Positions 49,386-58,416 of a DNA stretch of 58,533 bases are shown here, piece by piece. Origin of the DNA: Pseudoduganella buxea (GTDB lineage Bacteria; Pseudomonadota; Gammaproteobacteria; Burkholderiales; Burkholderiaceae_D). Position numbers and translations under genes: made by a program. The DNA lies in assembly GCF_009720835.1 (NCBI RefSeq), contig NZ_WNKZ01000032.1, positions 1 through 58,533 of the forward strand, read 5' to 3'. The notes below the pieces were generated by a model that was not told the origin of the DNA, made no database searches, and saw only the letters and a list, made by a program, of their open reading frames with translations. Each line of letters begins with the position of its first letter. The first letter of the stretch is position 1.

Positions 49386-49721
49386 TTATGCGGCGTCAGG
49401 CATCCATTGGGGCCGCTCAGGGCGGCCGGCGGGCAGCGATTGCAGGGGTGGGAAGGGCAGCGCCGGCGCGGCGCCAGGCTGGTACAGCGGAGGAATCACC
49501 GTGAAGCCCTGGGGGATGCTGAGGATCTGGCCGAACACGCAGGCCGAGCAGTGCGGGTCGGCCGCGCTGGCGTTGTCCCCGGCCGTGAACACGGGCTTGG
49601 CCGTGTCGACGCCGTGGTGCGTCACACCGGCGGGCGTTGTCAGGCAGCAGCGGTCGCCCAGTGCCAGCGCGAGCTGGAAAGGGTAGATCAGCAGCAGCAG
49701 GATGACGATCCAACGACGCAT
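49386..49721 (-). CDS. czcI: CzcI-like small periplasmic protein
   Basis: A 111-residue exported protein: signal peptide MRRWIVILLLLIYPFQLALA, a His/Cys-containing middle (RCCLTTPAGVTHHGV, DPHCSACVFGQ) and the end PERPQWMPDAA. Signal (MRR..V..LLI.PFQ), CxxC and the RPQW end all resemble CzcI of Cupriavidus, encoded directly in front of czcC there too. CzcI is thought to modulate czc expression. The likely metal ligands are the Cys and His residues. No strong ribosome site is visible before the ATG at 49721; position and family likeness support the start. Confidence 0.75.
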   Translation of the reverse strand: MRRWIVILLLLIYPFQLALALGDRCCLTTPAGVTHHGVDTAKPVFTAGDNASAADPHCSACVFGQILSIPQGFTVIPPLYQPGAAPALPFPPLQSLPAGRPERPQWMPDAA

Positions 49722-49783
49722 GGCGAAATCTGGAGACCAGGGAACGGCATCATAGCACCTTCCCCGGCGCCGACCCCGTGGGC

Positions 49784-49824
49784 AGATCGGCCAGATCGGC
49801 CGAATCGGCCGAATCGGCCAAATC
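49784..49824. repeat. Tandem 9-bp repeats in the czcI / regulator promoter region
   Basis: AGATCGGCC at 49784-49792 and 49793-49801, GAATCGGCC at 49802-49810 and 49811-49819, then a partial AAATCG. Four and a half units with core ATCGGCC in exact 9-bp phase lie 60-100 nt upstream of czcI and just before the DauR-like gene. Confidence 0.65.
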
Positions 49825-49834
49825 GTGCCAAAAC

Positions 49835-49849
49835 TGGATAAAATGTCCA
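49835..49849. promoter_or_regulatory. Palindrome TGGATA-AAA-TGTCCA, candidate operator
   Basis: TGGATA (49835-49840) and TGTCCA (49844-49849) are an inverted repeat with one mismatch around AAA. It ends 2 nt before the favoured ATG of the regulator gene, a position suited to autorepression. A similar site lies in front of the ammonia-lyase gene at 50509. Confidence 0.55.
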
Positions 49850-49851
49850 AT

Positions 49852-50493
49852 ATGCCCAAACCCGACACCAACCCCCAGCACGCGCTGCTGATCGAACAGG
49901 TGCGCCAGATTGCCGACGGCCTGGCGCAGACCTTTGCCCCGTTCTGCGAGGTGGTGGTGCACGACCTGCGCGACCCCGAGCACTCCGTGCTGGCGATCCA
50001 CAACAACCTGTCCGGACGCGCCGCCAGCGACCCCGCCACGGAGCTGGGCCGGGCCCGCATCGCCGACGCCGGCTATCCCCAGGTCGTGGCCAACTATGCG
50101 AACCATTTCGCCGACGGCCGGCCCGCCAAGAGCACGTCGATCGGCATCAAGGACGCGGACGGGCATTACATCGCCGCGCTGTGCATGAACGTGGACCTGA
50201 GCCTGTTCCGGCCCCTTCAGAGCGCGCTGGCCCAGTTCAATGCGACCGACGCCGGCGCCGTGCGCGAGTCGCTCGACCCGGCCAACGCGGAAACCATCCG
50301 CCGGCGCATCGACCAGTTCACCACGGGGCGCGCAACGTCGCCGCAATTGCTGAAGGCGGACGACCGGCGCGCGCTGATGCGGGAGCTGCAGGCCGAAGGC
50401 TTCCTTGAAGTGCGCCGGGCCATGGAGATTGCCGCCGCCCACCTGGGCATCTCGCGGGCCACGGCATACAACGACATCAAGCAGGTGTTTTGA
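49852..50493 (+). CDS. YheO/DauR-type PAS and HTH transcriptional regulator
   Basis: A 213-residue regulator with a YheO-like PAS domain (about residues 10-120: CEVVVHDLRDPEHSVLAIHN, SIGIKDADGHYIAALCMNVD) and a C-terminal HTH_22 (RRAMEIAAAHLGISRATAYN). Relatives such as DauR and DguR control D-amino-acid or hydroxyamino-acid catabolism. ATG at 49852 is favoured; ATG 49843 and GTG 49825 are in frame, but the palindrome at 49835-49849 covers the former. The ammonia-lyase gene follows 69 nt later with a matching palindrome, so that gene is its probable target. Confidence 0.83.
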   Translation: MPKPDTNPQHALLIEQVRQIADGLAQTFAPFCEVVVHDLRDPEHSVLAIHNNLSGRAASDPATELGRARIADAGYPQVVANYANHFADGRPAKSTSIGIKDADGHYIAALCMNVDLSLFRPLQSALAQFNATDAGAVRESLDPANAETIRRRIDQFTTGRATSPQLLKADDRRALMRELQAEGFLEVRRAMEIAAAHLGISRATAYNDIKQVF

Positions 50494-50508
50494 CGTTATG
50501 TGTAAAAT

Positions 50509-50536
50509 TGGATAAACTGTCTACACCAGCTGTCCA
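50509..50536. promoter_or_regulatory. Second TGGATA-N3-TGTC(C/T)A site plus half-site before the ammonia-lyase gene
   Basis: TGGATA (50509-50514), AAC, TGTCTA (50518-50523), followed by TGTCCA (50531-50536). The first two parts repeat the layout of the palindrome at 49835. The block lies 27-54 nt before the ammonia-lyase start, a likely operator/promoter overlap. Confidence 0.5.
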
Positions 50537-50562
50537 ATAACCTGCCGACAAGGACCGAACCG

Positions 50563-51531
50563 ATGAGCACGCTCCAACTCCCCACCTACGAAGATGTCGT
50601 CCAGGCCGCCGCCCGTCTCGCCGGGGTTGCCCACCGCACGCCCGTGCTGACGTCGCGCACGGCCGACGCCGAAACGGGCGCGCAGCTGTTCTTCAAGTGC
50701 GAGAACCTGCAGCGCATGGGCGCCTTCAAGTTCCGTGGCGCCTACAACGCGCTGTCGAAGTTCACGCCCGAGCAGCGGCGTGCCGGCGTCGTCGCCTTCT
50801 CGTCGGGCAACCACGCCCAGGCCATCGCTCTGGCCGGCCAGCTGCTCGATATTCCCGCCACCATCGTCATGCCGCACGACGCGCCGGCCGCCAAGGTGGC
50901 CGCCACGCGGGGCTACGGCGGCAAGGTCGTCGTCTACGACCGCTACAAGGAAGACCGCGAACAGATCGGCCGCGATTTGGCCGAACAGCATGGCCTGACC
51001 CTGATTCCCCCCTACGATCACCCGGACGTGCTGGCAGGGCAGGGCACGGCGGCGCGCGAGCTGTTCGAGGAAACGGGGCCGCTGGACGCGCTGTTCGTCT
51101 GCCTGGGCGGGGGCGGCCTGCTGTCCGGCTCGGCCCTGGTCACGCGCGCGCTGTCGCCCGACTGCAAGCTGTACGGCGTGGAACCGGAAGCCGGCAATGA
51201 CGGCCAGCAGTCGTTCCGCGCGGGCACCATCGTCCATATCGACACGCCGCAGACCATCGCCGACGGCGCCCAGACCCAGCACCTGGGGCGGCACACCTTC
51301 CCCATCATCCAGCGCGACGTCGACGATATATTGACCGTGACGGACGACGCCCTGGTGCAAGCCATGCGCTTCTTCGCCGAACGGATGAAGCTCGTGGTGG
51401 AGCCGACCGGCTGCCTGGGCTTCGCCGCCGCCCGCGACATGAAGGAGCAGCTGCGCGGCAAGCGGGTCGGCATCATCATCAGCGGCGGCAATATCGACCT
51501 GGCCCGTTTGGCCACGTTCCTGGCCGGCTGA
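50563..51531 (+). CDS. PLP-dependent threo-3-hydroxyaspartate / threonine-type ammonia-lyase
   Basis: A 322-residue fold-type II PLP enzyme. The Schiff-base lysine is Lys56 in GAFKFRGAYNAL, and the phosphate is held by GGGGLLSG. SSGNHAQAIALAGQLL and IPPYDHPDVLAGQGT are shared by threo-3-hydroxy-L-aspartate ammonia-lyases and serine racemase-like enzymes; there is no C-terminal ACT domain, so it is not the regulated IlvA. It probably deaminates a hydroxyamino acid to a keto acid. AAGGA lies 8 nt before the ATG. A DauR-type regulator precedes it. Confidence 0.82.
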   Translation: MSTLQLPTYEDVVQAAARLAGVAHRTPVLTSRTADAETGAQLFFKCENLQRMGAFKFRGAYNALSKFTPEQRRAGVVAFSSGNHAQAIALAGQLLDIPATIVMPHDAPAAKVAATRGYGGKVVVYDRYKEDREQIGRDLAEQHGLTLIPPYDHPDVLAGQGTAARELFEETGPLDALFVCLGGGGLLSGSALVTRALSPDCKLYGVEPEAGNDGQQSFRAGTIVHIDTPQTIADGAQTQHLGRHTFPIIQRDVDDILTVTDDALVQAMRFFAERMKLVVEPTGCLGFAAARDMKEQLRGKRVGIIISGGNIDLARLATFLAG

Positions 51532-51549
51532 TCACCTACAAGGAGCCCC

Positions 51550-52122
51550 ATGCCCGTTTCGAACTACCTGGACACGTCGCCCATCCTCGGCGAACGGGTC
51601 TACCTGCAGGACACGGCCCAGCTGATCGGCGACGTCCACATCGGTGCCGACAGCTCCGTGTGGTGCAATGCCGTGCTGCGGGGCGACGTCAACCACATCC
51701 GCATCGGCCGCTGCTCGAACGTGCAGGACTTCGCCATGGGCCACGTCTCCCACAGGAACGACAAGAAGCCCCTCGGCTCGCCGCTGCTGATCGGCGACTT
51801 CGTCACCATCGGCCACTCGGTACTGCTGCACGGCTGCACCATCGGCGACGAGTGCCTGGTGGGCATGGGCTCGATCGTAATGGACGACGTCGTCGTCCAG
51901 CCGCGCGTGATGATCGGCGCCGGCAGCCTGGTCCCGCCCGGCAAGACGCTGGAAAGCAGCTACCTGTACGTGGGCCGCCCCGTGCGGCGTGTACGCGCCC
52001 TGACGGCCGACGAAATCGCCTGGCTGCGCTACTCGGCCGAGCACTACGTGCGCGTCAAGGACAACTACCTGGTCCAGGGCATCAGCCACGCCATCGCCGC
52101 CAGCACGCCGCATCCCGGCTGA
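51550..52122 (+). CDS. Gamma-class carbonic anhydrase family protein (YrdA-like)
   Basis: A 190-residue left-handed beta-helix hexapeptide protein. VYLQDTAQLIGDVHIGADSSVWCNAVLRGDV and later IGHSVLLHGCTIGDE show the repeats; the zinc histidines are His68 (MGHVSH), His89 and His94. It is of the YrdA/CaiE type, whose carbonic anhydrase activity is often weak or unproven. AAGGAG is 4 nt before the ATG, 18 nt after the ammonia-lyase gene, so the two likely share a transcript. Confidence 0.88.
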   Translation: MPVSNYLDTSPILGERVYLQDTAQLIGDVHIGADSSVWCNAVLRGDVNHIRIGRCSNVQDFAMGHVSHRNDKKPLGSPLLIGDFVTIGHSVLLHGCTIGDECLVGMGSIVMDDVVVQPRVMIGAGSLVPPGKTLESSYLYVGRPVRRVRALTADEIAWLRYSAEHYVRVKDNYLVQGISHAIAASTPHPG

Positions 52123-52141
52123 GCGCGCCGCCGAGCCGGTG

Positions 52142-53056
52142 TCAGACTTCTAATTTATCGCAGCGGCCTTCCTCGTGCCGCAGGGCGGCGACGAGCAGCG
52201 AGAAGGCGGGCGACGATTGCCGCCGGCTGGGATAGTAGACGTGGTAGCCGGGGAAGGTAGGCATCCAGTCGGCCAGCACCTGTATCAGTCGCCCTGCGGC
52301 GATATCGTCCCTGGCCATGTCACCGGGGACCATGGCCAGACCCAAGCCGTCGAGGGCGGCGCGCAGGCGGGGCGTCGTGCTGTTGAACGTCAGCTGGCCT
52401 TCCGTGCGGACGTTGAGGGCCTTGCCGTCCCGTTCGAACTCCCACGCATAGATGGCGCCGCTGGTGGTCATGCGCAGGTTGATACAGTTGTGCAGCACCA
52501 GTTCATGCGGGGTCTTCGGCGGCGGACGCGTGGCGAAATAACTGGGCGAGGCGACGACGGCCATCGTGATGTCCGGGCTGATGCGCACGGCGATCATGTC
52601 CTTGGCGACCTGGTCGCCCAGGCGCACGCCGACGTCGTAGCGCTCGGCGACGATATCGGTCAGGCCGTAGTCGATATTGACTTCCACCTTGATGTCCGGG
52701 TACTGGGCGATGAACGGGCGCAGCTTCGGCCACAGTATACAGTTGGCCGCGTGTTCGGCCGTCGTGATGCGGATGGTGCCGGCCGGGCGGTCGCGAAACT
52801 CCGACAGCGCCGCCATCTCCGCCTCGATTTCGTCCATGCGCGGCGCCACCGTCGTCATCAGCCGCTCGCCGGCCTCCGTCGTCGATACGCTGCGCGTCGT
52901 GCGCGTCAGCAGGCGGATGCCCAGGCGCGCCTCCAGGCCCCGGATCGTGTGGCTCAGCGCCGACTGGGAGACGCCCAGCACGCCCGCGGCGCGGGTAAAG
53001 CTGCCTTCGCGCGCCACCGTCACGAAGGCCAGCAGGTCGTTGAAGTCTCGACGCAT
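52142..53056 (-). CDS. LysR-family transcriptional regulator
   Basis: A 304-residue LysR protein: FNDLLAFVTVAREGSFTRAA then SQSALSHTIRGLEARLGIRL form the HTH, followed by the effector-binding domain (TIRITTAEHAANCILWPKLR, DYGLTDIVAERYDVGVRLGD). It belongs to the group often paired with oxidoreductases. It diverges from an aldo/keto reductase 103 nt away and is its likely regulator. The ATG at 53056 has no strong ribosome site. Confidence 0.88.
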   Translation of the reverse strand: MRRDFNDLLAFVTVAREGSFTRAAGVLGVSQSALSHTIRGLEARLGIRLLTRTTRSVSTTEAGERLMTTVAPRMDEIEAEMAALSEFRDRPAGTIRITTAEHAANCILWPKLRPFIAQYPDIKVEVNIDYGLTDIVAERYDVGVRLGDQVAKDMIAVRISPDITMAVVASPSYFATRPPPKTPHELVLHNCINLRMTTSGAIYAWEFERDGKALNVRTEGQLTFNSTTPRLRAALDGLGLAMVPGDMARDDIAAGRLIQVLADWMPTFPGYHVYYPSRRQSSPAFSLLVAALRHEEGRCDKLEV

Positions 53057-53075
53057 TCATGAGTCCATTTCATAA

Positions 53076-54143
<1,068 letters not shown>

Positions 54144-54529
54144 CCGGCGGAGCCGGAGCGTTCCGGCGTCCTTGATTGACGGCCGCTGTCGTTTTTTCGC
54201 GTCGCGGCCTCTCCCTCCTTGCCGATCTTCCTAGATTGTATACAATCTAAGTGTACGATTCGTTCGTATGCCAACGCGGTCCGGCCGGCGCCTGCTCGCC
54301 GCTACCGCGCCATCCGTTGACGTCCCGGCCTCCGACACGGAGCAGGACGCGGCAGCGCGATGACGGTGGCCATCGCCACTTCTTCGGTATCGCCCCATGC
54401 GCCGGCCACCGCCGGTCAGACACCCGTCCCACCAGCCCGTTCCCACCGCCCGTGCGGCGCTGGACGGTCGCGTGCGCGGGGACGGCGAACCGTGCAAGCA
54501 GGCTTTTATCCACATTGACCAAGGTATCC
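54144..54529 (+). other. 386-nt gene-free region upstream of the alpha carbonic anhydrase
   Basis: No convincing frame is present on either strand. It holds a GGCCGC/GCGGCC stem (54181-54186 with 54204-54209) after the reductase gene, the palindrome/promoter at 54219-54249, and then about 280 nt of GC-rich sequence with small hairpins, e.g. GTGGC-CATC-GCCAC near 54366. The latter part may be a long 5' leader of the carbonic anhydrase gene. Confidence 0.5.
54219..54249 (+). promoter_or_regulatory. Perfect 18-bp palindrome overlapping a promoter
   Basis: TAGATTGTATACAATCTA (54232-54249) is a perfect palindrome with the TTGTATACAA core seen in GntR-type operators. TTGCCG (54219-54224) and TACAAT (54241-54246), 16 nt apart, would make a promoter whose -10 box lies inside the palindrome. 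No GntR gene is in the window. Confidence 0.6.
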
Positions 54530-55291
54530 ATGAAAGCGAAATTACATCTGGTGGCAGCGGCATTGACGGCGCTGGCCGCGGCGGCAAGCGTGCAGGCGGC
54601 AGGGTCGGGCGCGCGCTGGGAATACCAGGGCAAGGCAGGCACCGCCCACTGGGGCGAACTGGCACCGGACTTCTCCGCCTGCCGGCAGGGCAAGGCGCAG
54701 TCTCCCGTCGATATCCGCGCCGACCGGGCAAGCAGCACGGGCACGCCAGCGCCGATCGGCTTCGGCTACCGCGCCAGCGCGGCCGATATCGTCAATAACG
54801 GCCACACCGTGCAGGTGGACCTGGCCGACGGCGGCGGCATCGACGTGGCCGGTTCGAACTACCGCCTGGTGCAGTTCCACTTCCACACGCCCAGCGAGGA
54901 AGCCGTCAACGGCAAGCGCTACCCGCTGGTGGCCCACCTGGCGCACAAGAACGATGCGGGCGACCTGGCCGTCGTGGCCGTGTTGTTCAAGCGGGGCCGG
55001 GACAATGCCGCCCTGGCGCCCGTCTTCGCCAGCTTGCCGGCGACGGCGGGCGAGAAGCGCGCGGCCGCCGCCGAATTCGACGCCGACTCTTTGCTGCCGG
55101 CGCAGCGCGCCTACTACGGCTATATGGGATCGCTAACGACGCCGCCCTGCAGCGAAGGCGTGCGCTGGCATATCCTCAAGCAGCCTGTGGAAGTGTCGGC
55201 CGGCCAGCTGGCGGCATTTCGCAAGCTGTACCGGATGAACGCGCGGCCCGTCCAGCCGCTGAACGGCAGAGTCATTGTCGTCAACCGCTGA
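54530..55291 (+). CDS. Alpha-class carbonic anhydrase, periplasmic
   Basis: A 253-residue exported enzyme interconverting CO2 and bicarbonate. Signal peptide KLHLVAAALTALAAAASVQA-A, then the alpha-CA fold: KAQSPVDI, zinc ligands His117 and His119 in LVQFHFHTPSEE and His136 in LVAHLAHKN, and the SLTTPPCSEGVRW motif with Thr of the proton network. Cys51 and the Cys of PPCSEG likely form the usual disulfide. Upstream lies a 280-nt leader-like region. It converges on arsH with only 2 nt between stops. Confidence 0.92.
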   Translation: MKAKLHLVAAALTALAAAASVQAAGSGARWEYQGKAGTAHWGELAPDFSACRQGKAQSPVDIRADRASSTGTPAPIGFGYRASAADIVNNGHTVQVDLADGGGIDVAGSNYRLVQFHFHTPSEEAVNGKRYPLVAHLAHKNDAGDLAVVAVLFKRGRDNAALAPVFASLPATAGEKRAAAAEFDADSLLPAQRAYYGYMGSLTTPPCSEGVRWHILKQPVEVSAGQLAAFRKLYRMNARPVQPLNGRVIVVNR

Positions 55292-55293
55292 AT

Positions 55294-56004
55294 CTACAGC
55301 CTGGCGATCTGCCGGTCGATGGCCTTCATGGCCCGTTCGCTGCGCTCGCTGTAGCGGTCGGTCAGGTAGTCCGTCCGTCCGCGCAGCAGCAGGGTGAACT
55401 TGAACAGTTCCTCCATCACGTCGACGACGCGGTCGTAGTAGGCCGACGGTCGCATGCGGCCGGCGTCGTCGAACTCCTTGTACGCCATCGGCACCGAGGA
55501 CTGGTTCGGGATCGTCACCATGCGCATCCACCGGCCCAGCAGGCGCAGGGTATTGACGACGTTGAAGGACTGCGAGCCGCCGCACACCTGCATGACGGCC
55601 AGGGTGCGGCCCTGGCTGGGGCGCACGGCGCCCTGTTCCAATGGAATCCAGTCGATCTGGTTCTTCATCACGGCCGTGATGGCGCCGTGCCGCTCCGGGC
55701 TGCACCACACCTGGCCTTCGGACCACAGGCACAGTGCCCGCAGCTCCTGCACCTTGGGGTGGTCCTCGGCCACGCTGCCCACCATCGGCAGCTCGGTCGG
55801 ATCGAAGATCCTCACGTCCGCGCCGAAGCGCTCCAGGATGCGCGCCGCTTCTTCCGTGAGAAAGCGGCTGAAGGAGCGTTCGCGCAACGAGCCATACAGC
55901 AGCAGGATGCGCGGCGGGTGATCGAGTTCGCCCACGGGCGCCAGCTTGTCCAGGCTCGGGATGTCGAACTGCTCCTGGCGCACATTGGGCAGGCTCTTAT
56001 CCAT
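55294..56004 (-). CDS. arsH: Arsenical resistance flavoprotein ArsH
   Basis: A 236-residue NADPH-dependent FMN reductase that oxidises trivalent organoarsenicals. The FMN motif is [40 protein letters not shown] and [20 protein letters not shown] are typical ArsH. It is the last gene of the ars operon, and its start overlaps arsC by 8 nt. Presence of arsH suggests resistance to methylated or aromatic arsenicals in addition to inorganic arsenic. Confidence 0.94.
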   Translation of the reverse strand: MDKSLPNVRQEQFDIPSLDKLAPVGELDHPPRILLLYGSLRERSFSRFLTEEAARILERFGADVRIFDPTELPMVGSVAEDHPKVQELRALCLWSEGQVWCSPERHGAITAVMKNQIDWIPLEQGAVRPSQGRTLAVMQVCGGSQSFNVVNTLRLLGRWMRMVTIPNQSSVPMAYKEFDDAGRMRPSAYYDRVVDVMEELFKFTLLLRGRTDYLTDRYSERSERAMKAIDRQIARL

Positions 56005-56425
56005 GGCGCACCCGCTGGCCGTCGGCGCCGATCACCGCTTCGCCGTCTTCCTTCGTGAACGGGCCCCGTTGCGGCGCCGGCAGGATATCCAGCACCAGCT
56101 CCGACGGGCGGCACAGCCGCACGCCCAGCGGCGTGACGACGAAGGGGCGGTTGATCAGTATCGGGTGGGCCAGCATGGCGTCGAGCAGGGCGTCGTCGCC
56201 GATGGCCGGATCGTCCAGGCCCAGTTCCTCGTAGGGCGTACCTTTCTGGCGCATCGCGTCGCGCACGGCCAGCCCGGCGCCAGTGATGAGGGAAGCCAGG
56301 GTGGCGCGGTCGGGCGGCGCGGTCAGGTACTCGACGACGACGGGCTCGATGCCGGCGTTGCGGATCAGGGCCAGCGTATTGCGCGACGTGCCGCAGGCCG
56401 GGTTGTGGTAGATGGTGACGGTCAT
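55997..56425 (-). CDS. arsC: Glutaredoxin-coupled arsenate reductase
   Basis: A 142-residue ArsC of the plasmid R773 type, reducing arsenate to arsenite with glutathione and glutaredoxin. Catalytic Cys11 is in [36 protein letters not shown] carries the arginines that bind arsenate, and GPFTKEDGE is the conserved end. The ATG at 56425 has AGGAG 6 nt upstream; the frame extends upstream only into arsB. It lies 10 nt after arsB. Confidence 0.95.
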   Translation of the reverse strand: MTVTIYHNPACGTSRNTLALIRNAGIEPVVVEYLTAPPDRATLASLITGAGLAVRDAMRQKGTPYEELGLDDPAIGDDALLDAMLAHPILINRPFVVTPLGVRLCRPSELVLDILPAPQRGPFTKEDGEAVIGADGQRVRHG

Positions 56426-56435
56426 GGTTTCTCCT

Positions 56436-57713
56436 TCAGGAAAGGCGCCAGGCGAGGGCGGACAGGGACAGCAGCAGCACGGGCAAGGTGAGCACCAGGC
56501 CGGCGCGGAAATAGTAGCCCCACGCGATGTGGATGCCACGGTTGTCGAGGACGTGCAGCCACAGCAAGGTGGCCAGGCTGCCGATGGGCGTGATCTTCGG
56601 CCCCAGGTCGCTGCCGATCACGTTGGCGAACACCATCGCCTCGCGCACGGCGCCCGTGGTGGCGGTGGCGTCGATCGACAGGGCGCCCACCAGCACCGTG
56701 GGCATATTGTTCATGATGGACGACAGCACGGCCGTGGCCAGGCCCGTGCCCAGCGCGGCAGCCCAGATGCCGCGGGCGGCGCAGCGCTCGAGCAGTATCG
56801 TCAGGTGTTCCGTCAGGCCGGCATTGCGCAGGCCGTAGACCACCAGGTACATCCCCAGCGAGAAGACGACGACCTGCCACGGCGCGCCGCGCAGCACCTC
56901 GCGCGTGGCGATGCGGTGCCCGCGCGCGGCCACGGCCAGCAGCAGCACGGCGCCGGCGGCGGCAACGGCGCTGATCGGCACGCCCAGTGCATCGCCCCAG
57001 AAGAAGCCGGCCAGCAGGCCGGCCAGCACCCACCACCCCGTCATGAAGGTTGCGCGGTCGTGGATGGCCGCCGTGGGCGGGCGCAGCTGCGTCACGTCGT
57101 AGCGGGCCGGGATATCGGCGCGGAAGAACAGCCACAGCACGCCCAGGCTGGCGGCCACGGACACGGCATTGACGGGCACCATCACGGCGGCGTAGCGGGC
57201 AAAGCCGATATCGAAATAATCGGCCGACACGATGTTGACGAGGTTCGACACCACCAGCGGCAGGCTGGCCGTATCGGCGATGAAGCCGGCCGCCATGACG
57301 AAAGCCAGTGTAGCGCGGGCCTCGAAGCGCAGCGCGCGCAGCATGGCGATGACGATGGGCGTGAGGATCAACGCCGCGCCGTCGTTGGCGAACAGTGCCG
57401 CCACGGCCGCGCCCAGCAGCACGAGCAGCACGAACAGGCGCGGCCCGCTGCCGCCACCCCAGCGCGCCACATGCAGCGCGGCCCACTCGAAGAAGCCGGC
57501 CCGGTCCAGCAGCAGGCTGATGACGATGATGGCGACAAAGGCCCCGGTGGCATTCCACACGATGTGCCAGACGACGGGAATATCGGCCACGTCAATGACG
57601 CCGCAAGCCAGCGCCACGGCCGCACCGGCCGCCGCGCTCCAGCCGATCCCCAGCCCGCGCGGCTGCCAGATGACGAAGAGGAGGGTGGCGACAAAGATCA
57701 GCAGCGCCATCAT
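56436..57713 (-). CDS. arsB: Arsenite efflux membrane protein ArsB
   Basis: A 425-residue arsenite/antimonite carrier of the ArsB/NhaD family with about 12 membrane helices. [40 protein letters not shown] and [20 protein letters not shown] follow E. coli ArsB nearly word for word, as does [18 protein letters not shown]. No ArsA is present, so export is proton-driven. Two consecutive ATGs (57713 and 57710) overlap the arsR stop; the first is used. Confidence 0.95.
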   Translation of the reverse strand: MMALLIFVATLLFVIWQPRGLGIGWSAAAGAAVALACGVIDVADIPVVWHIVWNATGAFVAIIVISLLLDRAGFFEWAALHVARWGGGSGPRLFVLLVLLGAAVAALFANDGAALILTPIVIAMLRALRFEARATLAFVMAAGFIADTASLPLVVSNLVNIVSADYFDIGFARYAAVMVPVNAVSVAASLGVLWLFFRADIPARYDVTQLRPPTAAIHDRATFMTGWWVLAGLLAGFFWGDALGVPISAVAAAGAVLLLAVAARGHRIATREVLRGAPWQVVVFSLGMYLVVYGLRNAGLTEHLTILLERCAARGIWAAALGTGLATAVLSSIMNNMPTVLVGALSIDATATTGAVREAMVFANVIGSDLGPKITPIGSLATLLWLHVLDNRGIHIAWGYYFRAGLVLTLPVLLLSLSALAWRLS

Positions 57714-58054
57714 GGGGCCGCCGGTTTGCAAACGGGTCCGCACGCGGCGTCGCCGGCCACGTCGCACGGCACGCCGCCGCAGCAGTTCTCCGTCAGGAAG
57801 GCGATCAAGCCGTTCATCGTGCCGATATCGGCGCAGTAGTAGATGAAGCGGCCCTCGTGGCGGGCCGTCAGCAGCCCCGCATGGGACAGTTCCTTCAAGT
57901 GAAACGACAGCGACGACGGCGCGATGTCCAGCGCCTCGGCGATCCTGCTGGCGGCCAGGCCCTGGGGCCCGGCTTGCACCAATAAGCGGAACACGGCCAG
58001 GCGGCTTTCCTGGGCCAGGGCGGCGAGGGCGGTCAAGACGGTCTTGTCTTTCAT
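57710..58054 (-). CDS. arsR: ArsR family arsenite-responsive repressor
   Basis: A 114-residue winged-helix repressor. The recognition helix region is [20 protein letters not shown]. The usual ELCVCDL arsenite site of the R773 ArsR is missing; instead the C-terminus has ENCCGGVPC and a further [12 protein letters not shown]-x5-C cluster after the last helix resembles the relocated As(III) site of Acidithiobacillus ferrooxidans ArsR. It heads the operon arsR-arsB-arsC-arsH. The upstream TATAAT is covered by a dyad that may be its operator. Confidence 0.92.
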   Translation of the reverse strand: MKDKTVLTALAALAQESRLAVFRLLVQAGPQGLAASRIAEALDIAPSSLSFHLKELSHAGLLTARHEGRFIYYCADIGTMNGLIAFLTENCCGGVPCDVAGDAACGPVCKPAAP

Positions 58055-58069
58055 GATTTGATTTTATAT

Positions 58070-58090
58070 TTCCACGATTATCGAATTATA
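58070..58090 (-). promoter_or_regulatory. Promoter and candidate ArsR operator
   Basis: Read on the reverse strand, TATAAT (58085-58090) lies 30 nt before the arsR start without a clear -35 box. It is followed by TTCGATAATCGTGGAA (58070-58085), an imperfect dyad (10 of 16 positions symmetric). The region is strongly AT-rich against the GC-rich background. Confidence 0.5.
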
Positions 58091-58224
58091 GCGCAATCTA
58101 GTCCTGGTGTGCGGGCGGGTGGCGCGGGGTCGCACCGACTGTGGCAGCTCAGGCGCTGTCGCTGGCGGGCCACCAATCACATGCGGTCCCGTGCAGGCCA
58201 GCTCGCGTTGAGGCGCTGCCCGCC

Positions 58225-58416
58225 TTACTTTTGTGCTGCAGCACTCGGCTGAGTGTCGGCGGATGGGGCCGGCCCGCCTTTTGCGGCATCGATGAGGGTC
58301 TGCTTGTCGCCAGTCCATGGCGGGAGCGGGGCTGGCGGCAATGGGAGTACCTTGTCCAGGTTGGGGAAGCGGAGCAAAGAGTTGCTGTCCAGAGCATCGT
58401 TCAGTATGAGGTACCC
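58225..58416 (-). pseudogene. 3' remnant of a gene cut by the IS3-family element
   Basis: On the reverse strand a frame runs from the IS boundary to a TAA at 58225-58227 and encodes 63 residues including ALDSNSLLRFPNLDKVLPL and WTGDKQTLIDAAKGG, then a Ser/Ala/Pro-rich end. The residue mix is that of a real protein, and there is no start before the IS end. The PLPP-W-G tail recalls DUF6396-type proteins from memory only; this is weak. The 5' part should lie on the far side of the insertion, outside the window. Confidence 0.45.

Noticed and set aside
49784..49824. Possible small CRISPR-like array
   Set aside because: The units are 9 bp and directly adjacent, without spacers; this is a simple tandem repeat.
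52136..52150. GGTGTCAGAC near the end of the gamma carbonic anhydrase gene as a copy of the 8064 repeat
   Set aside because: Only the left half matches and no inverted arm is present.
54251..54529. In-frame N-terminal extension of the alpha carbonic anhydrase
   Set aside because: The extension has no signal peptide or family likeness, while the ATG at 54530 starts a perfect signal peptide.
56412..57839. 475-codon forward frame opposite the ars genes
   Set aside because: Antisense shadow of arsB; the true frames arsR, arsB, arsC and arsH are unmistakable.
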